From Conidiobolus incongruus B7586 (lineage: Eukaryota; Entomophthoromycota; Entomophthoromycetes; Entomophthorales; Conidiobolaceae), in NCBI GenBank assembly GCA_000697335.1, contig JNEM01015917.1, forward strand, positions 1 to 26,647: DNA of 26,647 nt, read 5' to 3'. Shown piece after piece: positions 1 to 9,839 of this stretch; positions within the stretch are counted from its first letter, which is position 1; the number at the start of each line of letters is the position of its first letter. Made by a program: the position numbers and the translations under genes. The notes beneath the pieces were generated by a model. That model worked only from the letters and a program-made list of their open reading frames with translations, searched no databases and was not told where the DNA came from.

Positions 1-466
1 TATAAAATATTAAATATAAATTTAACTAATAAAATATTTATATAAATTATAATACAAAATTTTAAATAACTTTATATAAAAATATTATTTCAAATTAAGA
101 CTTTTTATAGTCTAAAATATTTATATAAATTAAAGCTTTTATAATTTTCAATATTAGGTTTAGATTAATTAAATATTTTCTCTAATATAAAAATATCTAT
201 AATATATATTTTATCTTTTATAGATTTTATACTTAATACACTAGTAATATTTTTTTTGAAAAAATTGAATATTTTAAAGTTAGGAGGTCAGGTTCTCAAT
301 TTGAATAATTAGATAATTTAGGTTTAAATATATAACTATCAAATTAATCATTATATATATTTGTTTATTATATTATATTTTATTCCTTTTTTGAATCAAG
401 TTATTAATCTTAAAAAACATATCTAATTATAATAAAAAAAATTAATATTACCATAAAATTAAAAAA
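1..466. other. AT-rich sequence, no gene seen
   Basis: Nearly all A and T with stops in all frames. A short less AT-rich patch near 275-300 has no open frame. I see no gene, repeat unit or RNA here. It ends where the mariner copy begins. Confidence 0.6.
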
Positions 467-1738
467 ATGGGAAATTATTTAATTTCTGATTTTTCAAACT
501 GACTATTAGTTTTGAACTATAAAATATATACAAAACAAATAAGAAAATATATAGTTTTTAATTATATATATATATAATAATTTTTTTGATTAAATAATTA
601 ATTTTTCAAAAATTAATTATATAATTGAATTATATTTAAACTAAATAATAATTATCAAAAATCTTTTATTTTAGTATAAATAAAATTAAACCATAAACTC
701 TCTAAAATTATTTAAGATTTACAAGAAGTTTTTGGTAATAAAACATTATCTAAATGAAAAATTTATTACTAGATAAATTATTTTAGGACTAAGAAAGAAA
801 TTATCTAAAACTTGCTAAAATCTAAAAGACTAATTTTAATTATCACTCTTTTAATGATTAATAGAGTGAAAAGATATATTGAAAAATACCTTTTTATTTC
901 AGCAAAAGAATTTTCTAGATATTTTAATATTAGTTATATAAGTATTTTATATATATTAAAATTTAAATTAAAATTAATTAATAAAAATGTAAAAATAGGT
1001 ACCTTATAATTTAACTAAAGCTCAAAAAAAAGCTAGAGTAGGTATTGTTAAATAAAACTTACTAAAGTATAGCTAGAAACCAAATCTTTTACAATGAACT
1101 ATTATAATTGATCAATCTTAAATCTTTTTGTATAATCCTTTATCAAAATATAAATCAAAATATTAGATTAAGCTAAATCAACCCCTTTCACAAATTTTTT
1201 TAAATAAATATTATATTAATATGTAAATATTAATTATAGCTATAGATTATAATAGCATATGCTATTCTTATTTATTTTTTAAATGATAATTAGTTAATAG
1301 AAAACTTTATATTGATTTTTTAAATAAAATTATTTTTAATTGATATATTTAATATAATTTGAGAAGACCTATTATTTTGCATAATAATTATAAAATATAT
1401 AAAGTTAAAGTTGTAAAAGATTTTTTATATAAAAAACTAGAGTAAGTTACCATATCTAATATATTCACCTAATTATAACTTATATGATTATAATTGTTTT
1501 AAATAATTAAAAAATTAGTTTACAAGAAAAAAATTCCTATTAACAAATTAAATTGGTAGATGAAACATTAAATTTCAGTTTTTAATAAAAAGAACTATTT
1601 TTTAAGTATTAGAAGCTTATCAAAAGTATAGAAAAGAGCTATTAATAATAAAGAGAGTATAAAGGTTATATTGTTTATTAAATTTTATATATTATATATT
1701 GATTTATTCGTTTAATTTTAATTTTAAAATTGTGCCAT
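467..1738 (+). mobile_element. Decayed mariner-family DNA transposon, copy 1
   Basis: A roughly 1.27 kb non-autonomous relic of a mariner (DD34D) cut-and-paste transposon. It begins ATGGGAAATTAT and ends with the inverse of TAATGGCACAA, the same ends seen in the copies at 18098-19370 and 25341-26592. An open stretch at 812-1009 matches the N-terminal helix-turn-helix part of mariner transposases (EFSRYFNISYISILYILK, then LINKNVKIG). Just beyond it is LTKAQKKARVGI, the usual linker in this family. Further on, IIDQS stands where the first catalytic Asp block is expected, and a SLSKVWKRAINNK block near 1600-1650 matches the family's C-terminus. Many Gln and Trp codons have become stops and the later catalytic blocks are degraded, so it cannot encode a working enzyme. 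The family call rests on motif order read by eye. Confidence 0.8.
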
Positions 1739-1869
1739 TACTTAATTTCTGCACTAATATTATTAAAAAAATGTTTTGAAAATAATAATATTATAATTAA
1801 AATTTAATTTAAAAAAATTTAAAGTTGTTGAATTATAATTTCAGTTTATTCTGATAATTTACTTGAATA

Positions 1870-2313
1870 TTACTGGGTTGGAGCACTCTTCCCAGCAGGT
1901 GGATGAGCTTGCTGATTGGGATTATTGCCCGACTGTAACAAGGACAAGTAGTTCTGGGGATCGAGCAAAGCACTCCAAGTGGTTTTCGCTCCATTCCAAG
2001 CATGTTGCAAACTGTTGACAAGATTAGCGCCCTCTTTGAAAGGAAGCTGATTTAAACGTTCAAGTGGATCCGATATTCCAGAATTCTTATCCTTCTGAAC
2101 TGCAGCTTCGAATTGGTCCGCAGCATTATTAACCTCTTGTAGACTATTTTGAAGTGGAACAAAGATTGATTTGAAAGTGTCCTGTAATGACTGGCGATTA
2201 CTCTTGATCTGTTGATCAATGTAATTTTCGAGCAATCCAGCAATTCCGGGTTCTTCACGACGATGTAAAGTGGGAAGGGATAAAATAGGTAAAACCAAAA
2301 CTAACAATTTCAT
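1870..2313 (-). CDS. Small secreted protein, RREEP family, member 1
   Basis: Encodes 147 residues of unknown function. Residues 1-17 (MKLLVLVLPILSLPTLH) form a signal peptide. RREEP follows at 18-22; the paired arginines are a plausible Kex2-type cleavage site that would leave a mature N-terminus starting EEP. The rest (23-130) looks helical, with polar and hydrophobic residues alternating, and the tail (130-147) is Gln/Pro/Ala-rich. There is no cysteine, so disulfide stabilisation is excluded. The start is the first ATG, directly before the signal peptide, and the gene ends in TAA. GC content is far above the flanks. It is unspliced as read and lies on the same strand as related genes at 4414-4797 and 7348-7953. 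A possible upstream control element lies at 2471-2483. Secretion is a strong inference; an effector or surface role is only a guess. Confidence 0.85.
   Translation of the reverse strand: MKLLVLVLPILSLPTLHRREEPGIAGLLENYIDQQIKSNRQSLQDTFKSIFVPLQNSLQEVNNAADQFEAAVQKDKNSGISDPLERLNQLPFKEGANLVNSLQHAWNGAKTTWSALLDPQNYLSLLQSGNNPNQQAHPPAGKSAPTQ
2248..2265 (-). repeat. 18-base block shared with the 7348-7953 gene
   Basis: The plus-strand string GGGTTCTTCACGACGATG is identical at 7879-7896. On the coding strand it spans the RREEP codons of both genes. Such identity beside otherwise dissimilar protein sequence points to common descent of the two genes with selection, or conversion, at this site. Confidence 0.85.
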
Positions 2314-2339
2314 TTTTTACAGAATAGTAGTAACTTGAT

Positions 2340-3005
2340 AATATAATATTGAATTACTTCAATATTTTAATATTCTTTATAATTTGAACAATTTGTTAAT
2401 TACTGATATAAAATTTAAATATATACATTTTTATCAAATTTTACTGGTGTCAATTTGTTGTTAAATAAATTTGCCACATTTTTAAATATTAATTTTTCAA
2501 AATATATATTTTTTGATATTATATATTGATATAAAAGTTAAGAAAATAATAATATTATTATCGAATTAGAAATTTTATAATAGTAAAATTCACTAAACTA
2601 TAATATTAGACTTAGAATCAAATTTGATATAGAAATAGGAATATTTTTATCAAATGTCAAAATCAAACCTATATTCAATGCAATTCCTCCTCTTATTACA
2701 AGTAAGCTAATCAAAGAATAATTAAATAACATACTTAATATAATAAGTATTAAAAAATAAATCTTTTTGCTGGATATAAATTCTAAATAATAGAATAATT
2801 TATTTAATAATTATTTTAAAAAAATTTCAAGTAAAAAATTTTTTAAATGAAATAAATTTAATTAATATCTATAAATAATTTTTAAAAAAATTAAATTTTA
2901 TTATTAAATGAAATATATAAATAATAGATTTGACATAATAAAATTACTCTTATTCTAACTATATTTTTTAAAAATGATTATTAATTAATTGTTGATTAGG
3001 TGGAT
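2340..3005. other. Upstream region of member 1 and AT-rich spacer
   Basis: Apart from the element at 2471-2483 this is AT-rich with frequent stops on both strands. A slightly GC-richer patch near 2640-2710 contains no reading frame I can support. Confidence 0.5.
2471..2483 (-). promoter_or_regulatory. Shared upstream element AAAAATGTGGCAA, copy 1
   Basis: TTGCCACATTTTT on the plus strand (AAAAATGTGGCAA in gene direction) lies 157 bases upstream of the start codon at 2313. The identical 13-mer lies 155 bases upstream of the start at 4797. Its GCCAC core stands out in nearly pure A/T. It could be a transcription-factor site or a remnant of the duplicated promoter. Confidence 0.45.
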
Positions 3006-3260
3006 TTAATTATTTATCATATTTTTGATATTGAAATTCACAGGATGACCCATTGTCAAGATCCTGGTTTTGCGATTACAAAGCTTTATAGCGATTGAAA
3101 CTATAATCTTGGAAACTATTTTCAACATACTTGGCATTAAATAAGATCTGAAATCTTCATCATCCACAATTTCATCATGAATATCAATTATTTGAAATTT
3201 CTCTGGTTTCTTTTCCTTCGTTTCAGTATATATTCCTTTTGAATTCTGAGTATATTTTAG
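3006..3260 (-). pseudogene. Decayed coding stretch of unknown origin
   Basis: An open frame of 84 codons runs on the minus strand from a stop before 3260 to TAA at 3006-3008, with base composition like that of the neighbouring genes rather than the spacer. It has no credible start or signal peptide. The first half is charged (KEKKPEKF, then IDIHDEIVDDEDF), and the second half is Ile/Val/Lys-rich. The acidic stretch is loosely like the acidic end of the 4414-4797 protein (DIEISDEHQDY), so it may be the tail of a dead member of that family. That match is weak. It could also be an exon of a spliced gene. Confidence 0.35.
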
Positions 3261-4413
3261 TCATTGTTTATAAGATTACCAAAGGGAATTACATATAATA
3301 ATTGAAATACTCAAAATCTGATTTTAATAAAGTAAAAATTATTTAAATGTTGAAACAATATATTGGATATCACTATTAATACATCTAAACCGATTTTTTA
3401 TTCCAAAATATTCAATTATATTACTAAATTTTAAGTTTTTTTGATAATAAACAAATATTTTGCATTATATAATGATTAAAATACTATTTTATGAAAAGTC
3501 ATAACTATTTTAATATATTCATTCGGTTGTATTACCCATTATTTTCTTGACTAATAATACCGTTTAATTTGATTTTACCATATGGTGATTTTTAAAAAAA
3601 TGTTAATATTGAAATATATTTTCTTTATTATAATAATTAAGTTATAAAATTAAATTTTAATACATATTGAATTAATAATTTTTTAAATATATTTAATAAA
3701 TAATATTTTTAAAAATTTTTCAATATAAAAAAATTATTGTAAGACAAAGGCTGAATATCAAAAAAATAATTATATTTAAATAATTTGAAAAAGAAATATA
3801 TTTTAAATAATATTAAATATTTATTAATAGAATTCGATATTACTAATTGTAAATATATAATATTTTTAACTACTCAATATTATTATAAATCAAAATCATA
3901 CTTGATAATATTTTTTACCTAGAATTTCAATTTAATTATTCTATATAATTATATTTATTATTGTTCATTTATTATTTATTAATCATTTTTAAAACTTGAT
4001 CAAACTCAAAAATAACTTTAATATCTATATATTGAAAATTACTTTATATAATGCAATTCATTGGCCCTTCGTTATATATATTTATCGAATAAAAATTTTA
4101 AAATGTTTAATGAATCGATAACTTTAACTTTTTAAATAATATAAGCTATTGAGTTTATTAAAAGAAAAATCATATTAATTTTTTTTCATATAATTTAAAA
4201 ATAAATTATTATATTTAATTAAAAATTATTATATTAATGTTAATATAATATTTGAATATAGTAAATCAATTTTGAATTAAATCTAAATTGAAAAAAAGTT
4301 GAATTTATATATTAATCTATAATAAATGAAAATATAATATAAATATTACTATTATAATCAAAAAAATAATTTAGTTGAAAATTTATAAGAGAATATTTAA
4401 TATATTTATATGT
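3261..4413. other. AT-rich spacer, no gene seen
   Basis: More than 1 kb with A/T runs, dense stops on both strands and no terminal repeats that I could recognise. Confidence 0.55.
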
Positions 4414-4797
4414 TTAGTAATCTTGATGCTCATCTGATATTTCTATATCAGGTCTGACTTGGGTGGCGACAGAGTCATCAGGTTGAGCTGGTTTTTGGTT
4501 GTTTTTGAGTACTTGAAGCACTTTTCCTAAACCCAAAATGTCATTACCAGGATTCTCTCTGATAAAACCAATTCCAGTGTTAAGAGCACTGTTCAATTGT
4601 TCAAGATGAAGCAAATCAGTCAAGGCTGTTAAAGGTACATATTCATTGAGTGTAGGAAGGTGAAGCCCAGAAACCAATTGAGGCAGGGGAAGTGCTTGTA
4701 AGAGTGATCCAAGGGCGCCAAATGGTTCTTCCCTTCTTTCCAATACAGGCTTAGACCAAATTGGTGCCAATAAAATTAATAAATTTTTTATTTTCAT
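4414..4797 (-). CDS. Small secreted protein, RREEP family, member 2
   Basis: Encodes 127 residues of unknown function. Residues 1-20 are a short signal peptide (MKIKNLLILLAPIWSKPVLE), followed by RREEP at 21-25, the same layout as its neighbours. Residues 27-75 are leucine- and proline-rich with recurring LPL/VPL steps (Pro37, Pro48, Pro55), giving an amphipathic, surface-active look. A Lys/Gln/Pro hinge near 97-106 leads to an acidic tail ending DEHQDY. There are no cysteines. The start is the first ATG, at the signal peptide, and the stop is TAA. The gene is intact and lies on the same strand as the genes at 1870-2313 and 7348-7953. Its RREEP codons differ in sequence from the other two, so it is a more distant paralogue. 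Role unknown; secretion is inferred from the leader. Confidence 0.85.
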   Translation of the reverse strand: MKIKNLLILLAPIWSKPVLERREEPFGALGSLLQALPLPQLVSGLHLPTLNEYVPLTALTDLLHLEQLNSALNTGIGFIRENPGNDILGLGKVLQVLKNNQKPAQPDDSVATQVRPDIEISDEHQDY

Positions 4798-4952
4798 TAT
4801 TTTTGAAATTATAAAAAAATATTTAAGAAACTAATGATAGATTTAAATAATTCAATTATATTACTCTTTGAAATGGATGTAATTGAATTTATCTTTATTT
4901 GATTAATTTGTTATTAAAATAATTTTGATATTAAGACTTCAAATTAGATTAA

Positions 4953-4965
4953 TTGCCACATTTTT
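4953..4965 (-). promoter_or_regulatory. Shared upstream element AAAAATGTGGCAA, copy 2
   Basis: Identical to the 13-mer at 2471-2483 and placed 155 bases upstream of the start at 4797, within two bases of the spacing at the other gene. I found no exact copy upstream of the 7348-7953 gene; TTAGCCATTTATTTTT near 8166-8181 is only a loose match. Confidence 0.45.
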
Positions 4966-5851
4966 TTAAATTTTTAAGATCGATTGTTTTCGAGTTTGCC
5001 AAAACTTGCAATTTTAATTCTGCCTATAAATTTAATATACTGATATAAATTAATCCATAGAGTATAGTTTGTGTGACTATAAATGTGAAATATATATTGT
5101 TTAATCATTCAATATAAATATATGTTAAGAGAAATATTAAAGATAATGAAAACTATTTACACAAATACATAAAATATTTCATTTATGATCACCGAATTCA
5201 TCAAATCATTATTAACATATTAGTAAATTTTTAGAATCCTCTTATAAAATAAGTATTATATATAAAAATAAAAGGAAATCATTAATGACTACATCAATTT
5301 CAAAGGTATATTCACTTTATTATTTTTAAAAACTATTAACATTAGAATAAAAATTTAATATCAATTTTATGACATATGTATAAATAAAATATTATATAAA
5401 TATTTTATTTAAATAATAGTTTTTAAATATTTGTTTTGCAGAAATATAAAAATGAAATGAAAGTTGTAATAATTGTAACAATTAATAAACAGTTTATCAT
5501 GATTAAGTATAATATTTATATATTTGTTGAAATTATAAATGTCAAAAATTATATATTAACAAAGTATTATAGTTGGGAATGCATTAGTAATTAAAGTGTA
5601 TAATATACCGATAATGAATAAATGAAGTTAACTAATAGAAATGAATGTCAGTTCAAATTGAGTAGAGCGAATAAATAAATATTTACACAGATTTTTTCTT
5701 CTGTACTTTTGAAATACAAATAATTAATTCAATTGGAAAGATGATATTTTATTTTTATTGGATTTACATCTAGTTTAATATTTCGTATCAATTTTTTTTC
5801 TCTTTAATCAATAAATTCAAATTTCAAATTTTAACAAATCTACTTGTTACA
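4966..5851. other. AT-rich spacer with a weak two-exon candidate
   Basis: Mostly stop-rich A/T sequence. At 5285 an ATG opens seven codons that end in AAG before GTATATTC. A TTTTGCAG acceptor near 5442 is followed in phase by 48 open codons. This could be a tiny spliced gene, but the composition is that of spacer and nothing in the product is recognisable, so I do not annotate it as a CDS. Confidence 0.3.
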
Positions 5852-6889
5852 ATTTAAATAATTTTTGCACATTATTTCATAATTCGAAAATTAATATTCA
5901 TAACACTCTTTTTTAGTGTAGTATTTTAAAGTTCTTACAATATTCTTCCATCGAGAAAATACATTTTCATAAAGGTTTAAAAAAGGTGATTAACTTGGGA
6001 TAAAATCTAATATTTAATTATAACCATTAGTTAGATGTTTAGTGTCTTCATATTTATGAAAATCTACACTATCTATTATTATAATTGGGTCAACAATATT
6101 TTCACTTTTGAGATATTCACAAAGACCTCAAATGAATACAAGAAATGATGATTTTTCATATAAAAAGTCCTGGTGCTTGAATAATATTGGTCCTGACCTA
6201 CTAATAGATGCTGTTGAAGAGGCATATTTATACTTAATCCGATCTACAATCTCAATAGCCTTTTGTCCTTTAGGTGCTCTTCCTGTTTTAGCTCACATAC
6301 TCACTTGGAATCCAACTTCATCAATAAAAATTATTTTATCTGGGTTTCGTTCAATGATATATTTAAGAAAACGGTGGGCACAATGAGTTCGTCCTTGGAT
6401 TACCTCAGATAAATTCTTCTTTATTGGTTCACAAGTAAGCCTTTTGATTGAGTAATTTACTTCACCTATTGCACTATTAATTGTACTGATTGCTAGTGAT
6501 ATTCTATATTCCACATCTAACTTTTGACGGGTTTCATTCAAGGTGATTGAAATATTATCTTCAATATATGATTTAATAGAGTTAAAATGTATTTCTTTCA
6601 AAATTTTTTTAATTACTTTCTCACGTTGATTTGATTCAATTCTACCTATTGCAAGTTAAGTTTTAATTAGACGTTTGACTGTTGCTAGATGACATGACTA
6701 GAGTTTTGCAATAATTGATAAATCATGACCTTTTAAATGAGCAGCAATAATTCAATTCCTGGTATCAATTGACAATGACTTAGATGATTTACAAGTAAAT
6801 TGGCCAAGAGATCAAACATTCATTTTAATTATAATAAATATATTAAAAATTTAGTTATATTCTACTGATAACAAAATTATTTTATACAC
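5852..6889 (-). mobile_element. Decayed IS630/Tc1-like DNA transposon
   Basis: About 1.04 kb containing the transposase relic at 5891-6823. The limits are approximate. A candidate inverted terminal repeat pairs TTAAATAATTTTTGCAC at 5854-5870 with GTATAAAATAATTTTGT, the inverse of 6871-6887. In DNA this rich in A/T the match may be chance. No target duplication could be fixed. Confidence 0.55.
5891..6823 (-). pseudogene. IS630/Tc1-type (DDE_3) transposase, inactivated
   Basis: A single minus-strand frame of 311 codons from ATG at 6823 to TAA at 5891-5893. That is close to full length for DDE_3-superfamily transposases. The N-terminal third has the helix-turn-helix layout (AAHLKGHDLSIIAKL). 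The catalytic part shows the first Asp in IFIDEVGF, the usual KTGRAPKGQKA loop, the second Asp in IIIDSVDFHKYED, and the Glu block SPFLNLYENVFSRWKN. All three catalytic acids are still present. The frame carries about eight internal stops and no frameshift. Most replace positions where the family has Trp or Gln, as expected from C-to-T or G-to-A change. It cannot be translated under the standard code. The open stretch at 6293-6601 is only one fragment of this frame. Confidence 0.85.
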
Positions 6890-7347
6890 TTATTATTTAT
6901 ATACATATCATAATTTTTAAATTATTTTTGTAATTGAAATACCTAAAAATGTGAAAAGTTTGACTATTATTTTTGAAAATTTTACTTATCTGATATGAAT
7001 TCAAATCTTTTAAACTATTATTTTTGTAATTTTAAACTAATAATAAATTAATTTTATTTTTAAATTAATTATACTGTCTTATATTGAATTAAATTTGTGT
7101 AAAGAAGATTTATCTGGAAAGAAAATTCTGTAAAATTATCAAAATTGATGATTAAATTGAATATAATTTTGTATAACTTTATTTAATATTAATGAAATTA
7201 ATAATTTCATTTCAATTATAATAATAGAATAAATTTAATTTTATTTAATGATATATATGAATATATTGATATATTAATAAATACTGAATATGCTAAAACT
7301 ATGTTCGAATAGATTCAAAAATTAATATTGATACAATTCTAAATCTA
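6890..7347. other. AT-rich spacer, no gene seen
   Basis: Stop-rich A/T sequence downstream of the gene at 7348-7953. I see no motif worth naming. Confidence 0.55.
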
Positions 7348-7953
7348 TTACTGAGAGTTGTCTTCTTTAGGTTTTTCCTCTGCTGGGGGCTGGGGCTGTA
7401 TTTGATCAGCAGGTGTTTCAGTATCATTTGGTTTCTTTTCTTCAGAGGGTTTTATTTGTTCAGTCGGCTTCTGTTCATCAGAAGATTCTTTATTATCCGA
7501 AACTGGCTCGGGTGTGAGTTTGACAACATTACTTAAAGCTGGTAAATTCAATTCCTTTACACGGTCTTGCAAATGAAGTTGAAGAGCATCATCCAGTTTA
7601 TCTAGTTGAAGGTTTTGGAGCGTATGAGCGAGTGCTTCTTTAGTTTGGTCAGTAAGTAATGCATCAAGGACTTTATTGAGCGGAAGAATGCCCAGTAGTT
7701 GCCCAAGAGGTTGAGTAAGCTCTTCGAGTGGAAGTGCTCCAGTAACATGACTCAATCCGAGATACTCCAAGGGTACTTCGAGTGAACCAATAACGTAGCC
7801 AAGGCCCGTGGTAAGTGCTTCGACAGGGGCGCTATTCAAGAGAGGATCCAGAAGAAGACCAAGTATATATCCTAATTTGGGTTCTTCACGACGATGGAAA
7901 TGATTCGTCGCTGCAAGCGGAAGCGCCAAGAGATATAAAGTTTTTAGTTTCAT
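7348..7953 (-). CDS. Small secreted protein, RREEP family, member 3
   Basis: Encodes 201 residues, the longest of the three. Residues 1-20 are a signal peptide (MKLKTLYLLALPLAATNHFH) and RREEP is at 21-25. Residues 26-145 form a leucine-rich core with a loose repeat of about 15 residues marked by VPL, LPL and LPL (Pro61, Pro75, Pro91), followed by amphipathic helix-like sequence (DKLDDALQLHLQDRVKEL). Residues 146-201 are a Lys/Glu/Pro/Gln-rich, probably disordered tail. There are no cysteines. Part of the tail (ADQIQPQPPAEE) resembles the end of the second-family copy at 15656-15961 (DDQVPPPAEE). The start is the first ATG, at the signal peptide, and the stop is TAA. A surface-coating, structural or host-directed role is possible, but nothing in the sequence settles it. 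Confidence 0.87.
   Translation of the reverse strand: MKLKTLYLLALPLAATNHFHRREEPKLGYILGLLLDPLLNSAPVEALTTGLGYVIGSLEVPLEYLGLSHVTGALPLEELTQPLGQLLGILPLNKVLDALLTDQTKEALAHTLQNLQLDKLDDALQLHLQDRVKELNLPALSNVVKLTPEPVSDNKESSDEQKPTEQIKPSEEKKPNDTETPADQIQPQPPAEEKPKEDNSQ
7879..7896 (-). repeat. 18-base block shared with the 1870-2313 gene
   Basis: Identical to 2248-2265 and covering the RREEP codons. See that entry. Confidence 0.85.
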
Positions 7954-7990
7954 TATGGTTTAATCAAAGATTAACACTATCCATATCTCA

Positions 7991-7998
7991 TTTATAAA
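7991..7998 (-). promoter_or_regulatory. TATA-like box of the 7348-7953 gene
   Basis: TTTATAAA lies about 38 bases upstream of the start codon at 7953. In an A/T-rich background this is suggestive only. Confidence 0.3.
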
Positions 7999-9839
7999 TC
8001 AATTCATATTTTTTGATTTATGGCTCAGTATCCTTAACTATAATTATTTGAAACTATATTATATATTCTCTTTACTTTCATCTCTATTAGTGTAGTAATA
8101 TATACTGAATTTTAAATATTAGTGAATTAAATCAAAATCAATTTTATTTAATGGCTTAGTAAAATTTAGCCATTTATTTTTAATTTCAATTGAATTGTGA
8201 ACTCGAATCATTATAATAATCAAAATAAACTAAAATTTTATACACCATTATTTGAGATTAATATCTTATATACTTACATGTAATAAAAATTATCTCATTT
8301 AATTAAACATTAAATAACTCTGGATCATAAATAATTATAAAGAATATCCTATTATTATTCAAAATACTTAGAGATTTGGGTTAATATTTTTAACTGATTT
8401 AAATGATATAATATTCAAATATGCTGATATGATTCAATCATAATATCAATATATAGAAATTGTATCGTTTATTTTTATTCATCAAAAATATATCAAGTTG
8501 ACATTTAATGTTCTTTATCAATAAATAAATATTAAATTTCATTCAAAAATAAAGTACATAGATTAAAATTTGGCAAAAACATAATAATTTAGATATATTA
8601 TTCAATTATAATTTTAATTCAAAATATTAATTAGATTTTATAAATTTTAAAATATATATTTAATCAAAATATAATTCTCTATTAGGTATTTTATGACAAT
8701 TTTAAAATTAATTATTTTAATACAAATTCAAATTAATACTCATAAACCAACTATTATATCAAAATTATTATATTGGGATTAAATACAAAGGAGAATATGA
8801 ATGAAATAATACTAAGAATAGCAGTATACACTTGCTTCTCAAGTTACACTAGATTTTGATGGACAATGATACGGAATAGTTTTTTAATTTTGGATGGTTT
8901 ATTTTATGGTAGCTATTTTAAAATTCAACTCTATAGTGTGTTAAAATTTCTTGGTAAAAAATGTTCCAATATTTTCACAATTTGATTAAATTTGTGATTC
9001 GAATATACTGATAGATAGCATTATCAAGAAGGGAGCTAGATATTGACCAATTTACGAGTTTTTTGAAAATAAGAAATTATGTTGAATGTATGATCGTATA
9101 GATTTTTTACTTAAAATATAATATATAAAATGGTTGAAATCTATATTTAAATTATCTTGAAAATTATTTTCTACTTGACTAGTTGTGAGAGAATTTGTGA
9201 TAAACTAAAAAAGATTGATCAGCCAATTCCTCATTGAGGTATAGTATTGCATCTTGAAAGGAAAGTATATATAAAATAGAGCTGAAAGTTTCGTTATAAA
9301 ATATTGATAATTAATTAAAATATGAAATTTATTCTAAATTTATTTTAATGATCTGGCTATCTAAATTTAATAGTGAATATATTTACCTTTTAAAAAGTTA
9401 AATAGTACTCGGTAATTATATATTCTATCAATATAATGAATTTATAATATGTTTAATAATATTATATTACTCAAGGTTGAAGGTCTATACTTATTTCAGG
9501 AAATTACAAATTTCAATTTTATAATAAAATTTGAAAATTTATAAGAATATATTTTAAAATGTAATTATATTATCATTTATAAAAATTTACCATTATATTA
9601 TCTGTAAAATATGGATCATAACAAAAATTATTATATTTGATAACATTATATTTCTAGTACTTTGTAAATAGTCAATCAACAGAATTAAAAAGCAAAATTA
9701 TTAATAATAGAAAATAAGAGTTTATATTGATTTTCCTGATAAAATGATTAGGCTGATATATTAAAATTAGTTCACGCCATTAATCTTAATTAGAAATTTA
9801 ACAAAATTTAACAAGATTTGAAAGATAAATGAAAAATAA
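7999..9839. other. AT-rich spacer with a GC-richer unexplained patch
   Basis: No gene supported. The patch at about 8780-9280 has more G and C than its surroundings but contains stops in every frame at about the density expected by chance. It may be a long-dead gene or element. I recognise no domain on either strand. Confidence 0.45.

Noticed and set aside
812-1009. Open frame of 65 codons as a gene
   Set aside because: It is the helix-turn-helix part of the decayed mariner transposase, not a separate gene.
5285-5590. Two-exon small gene starting MTTSISK
   Set aside because: Splice signals fit but the composition is spacer-like and a 48-codon open stretch is not rare here.
6108-6386. Plus-strand open frame
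   Set aside because: Shadow of the minus-strand transposase relic, which has all the family motifs.
5891-6823. Use of TGA as tryptophan to make the IS630-like transposase readable
   Set aside because: TAA and TAG stops also interrupt it, and the intact lumazine synthase uses TGG for Trp and ends in TAG. The standard code holds.
8831-9274. Single frame readable across about 440 bases if stops are ignored
   Set aside because: About a dozen stops occur, which is what random sequence of this composition gives. No motif is recognised.
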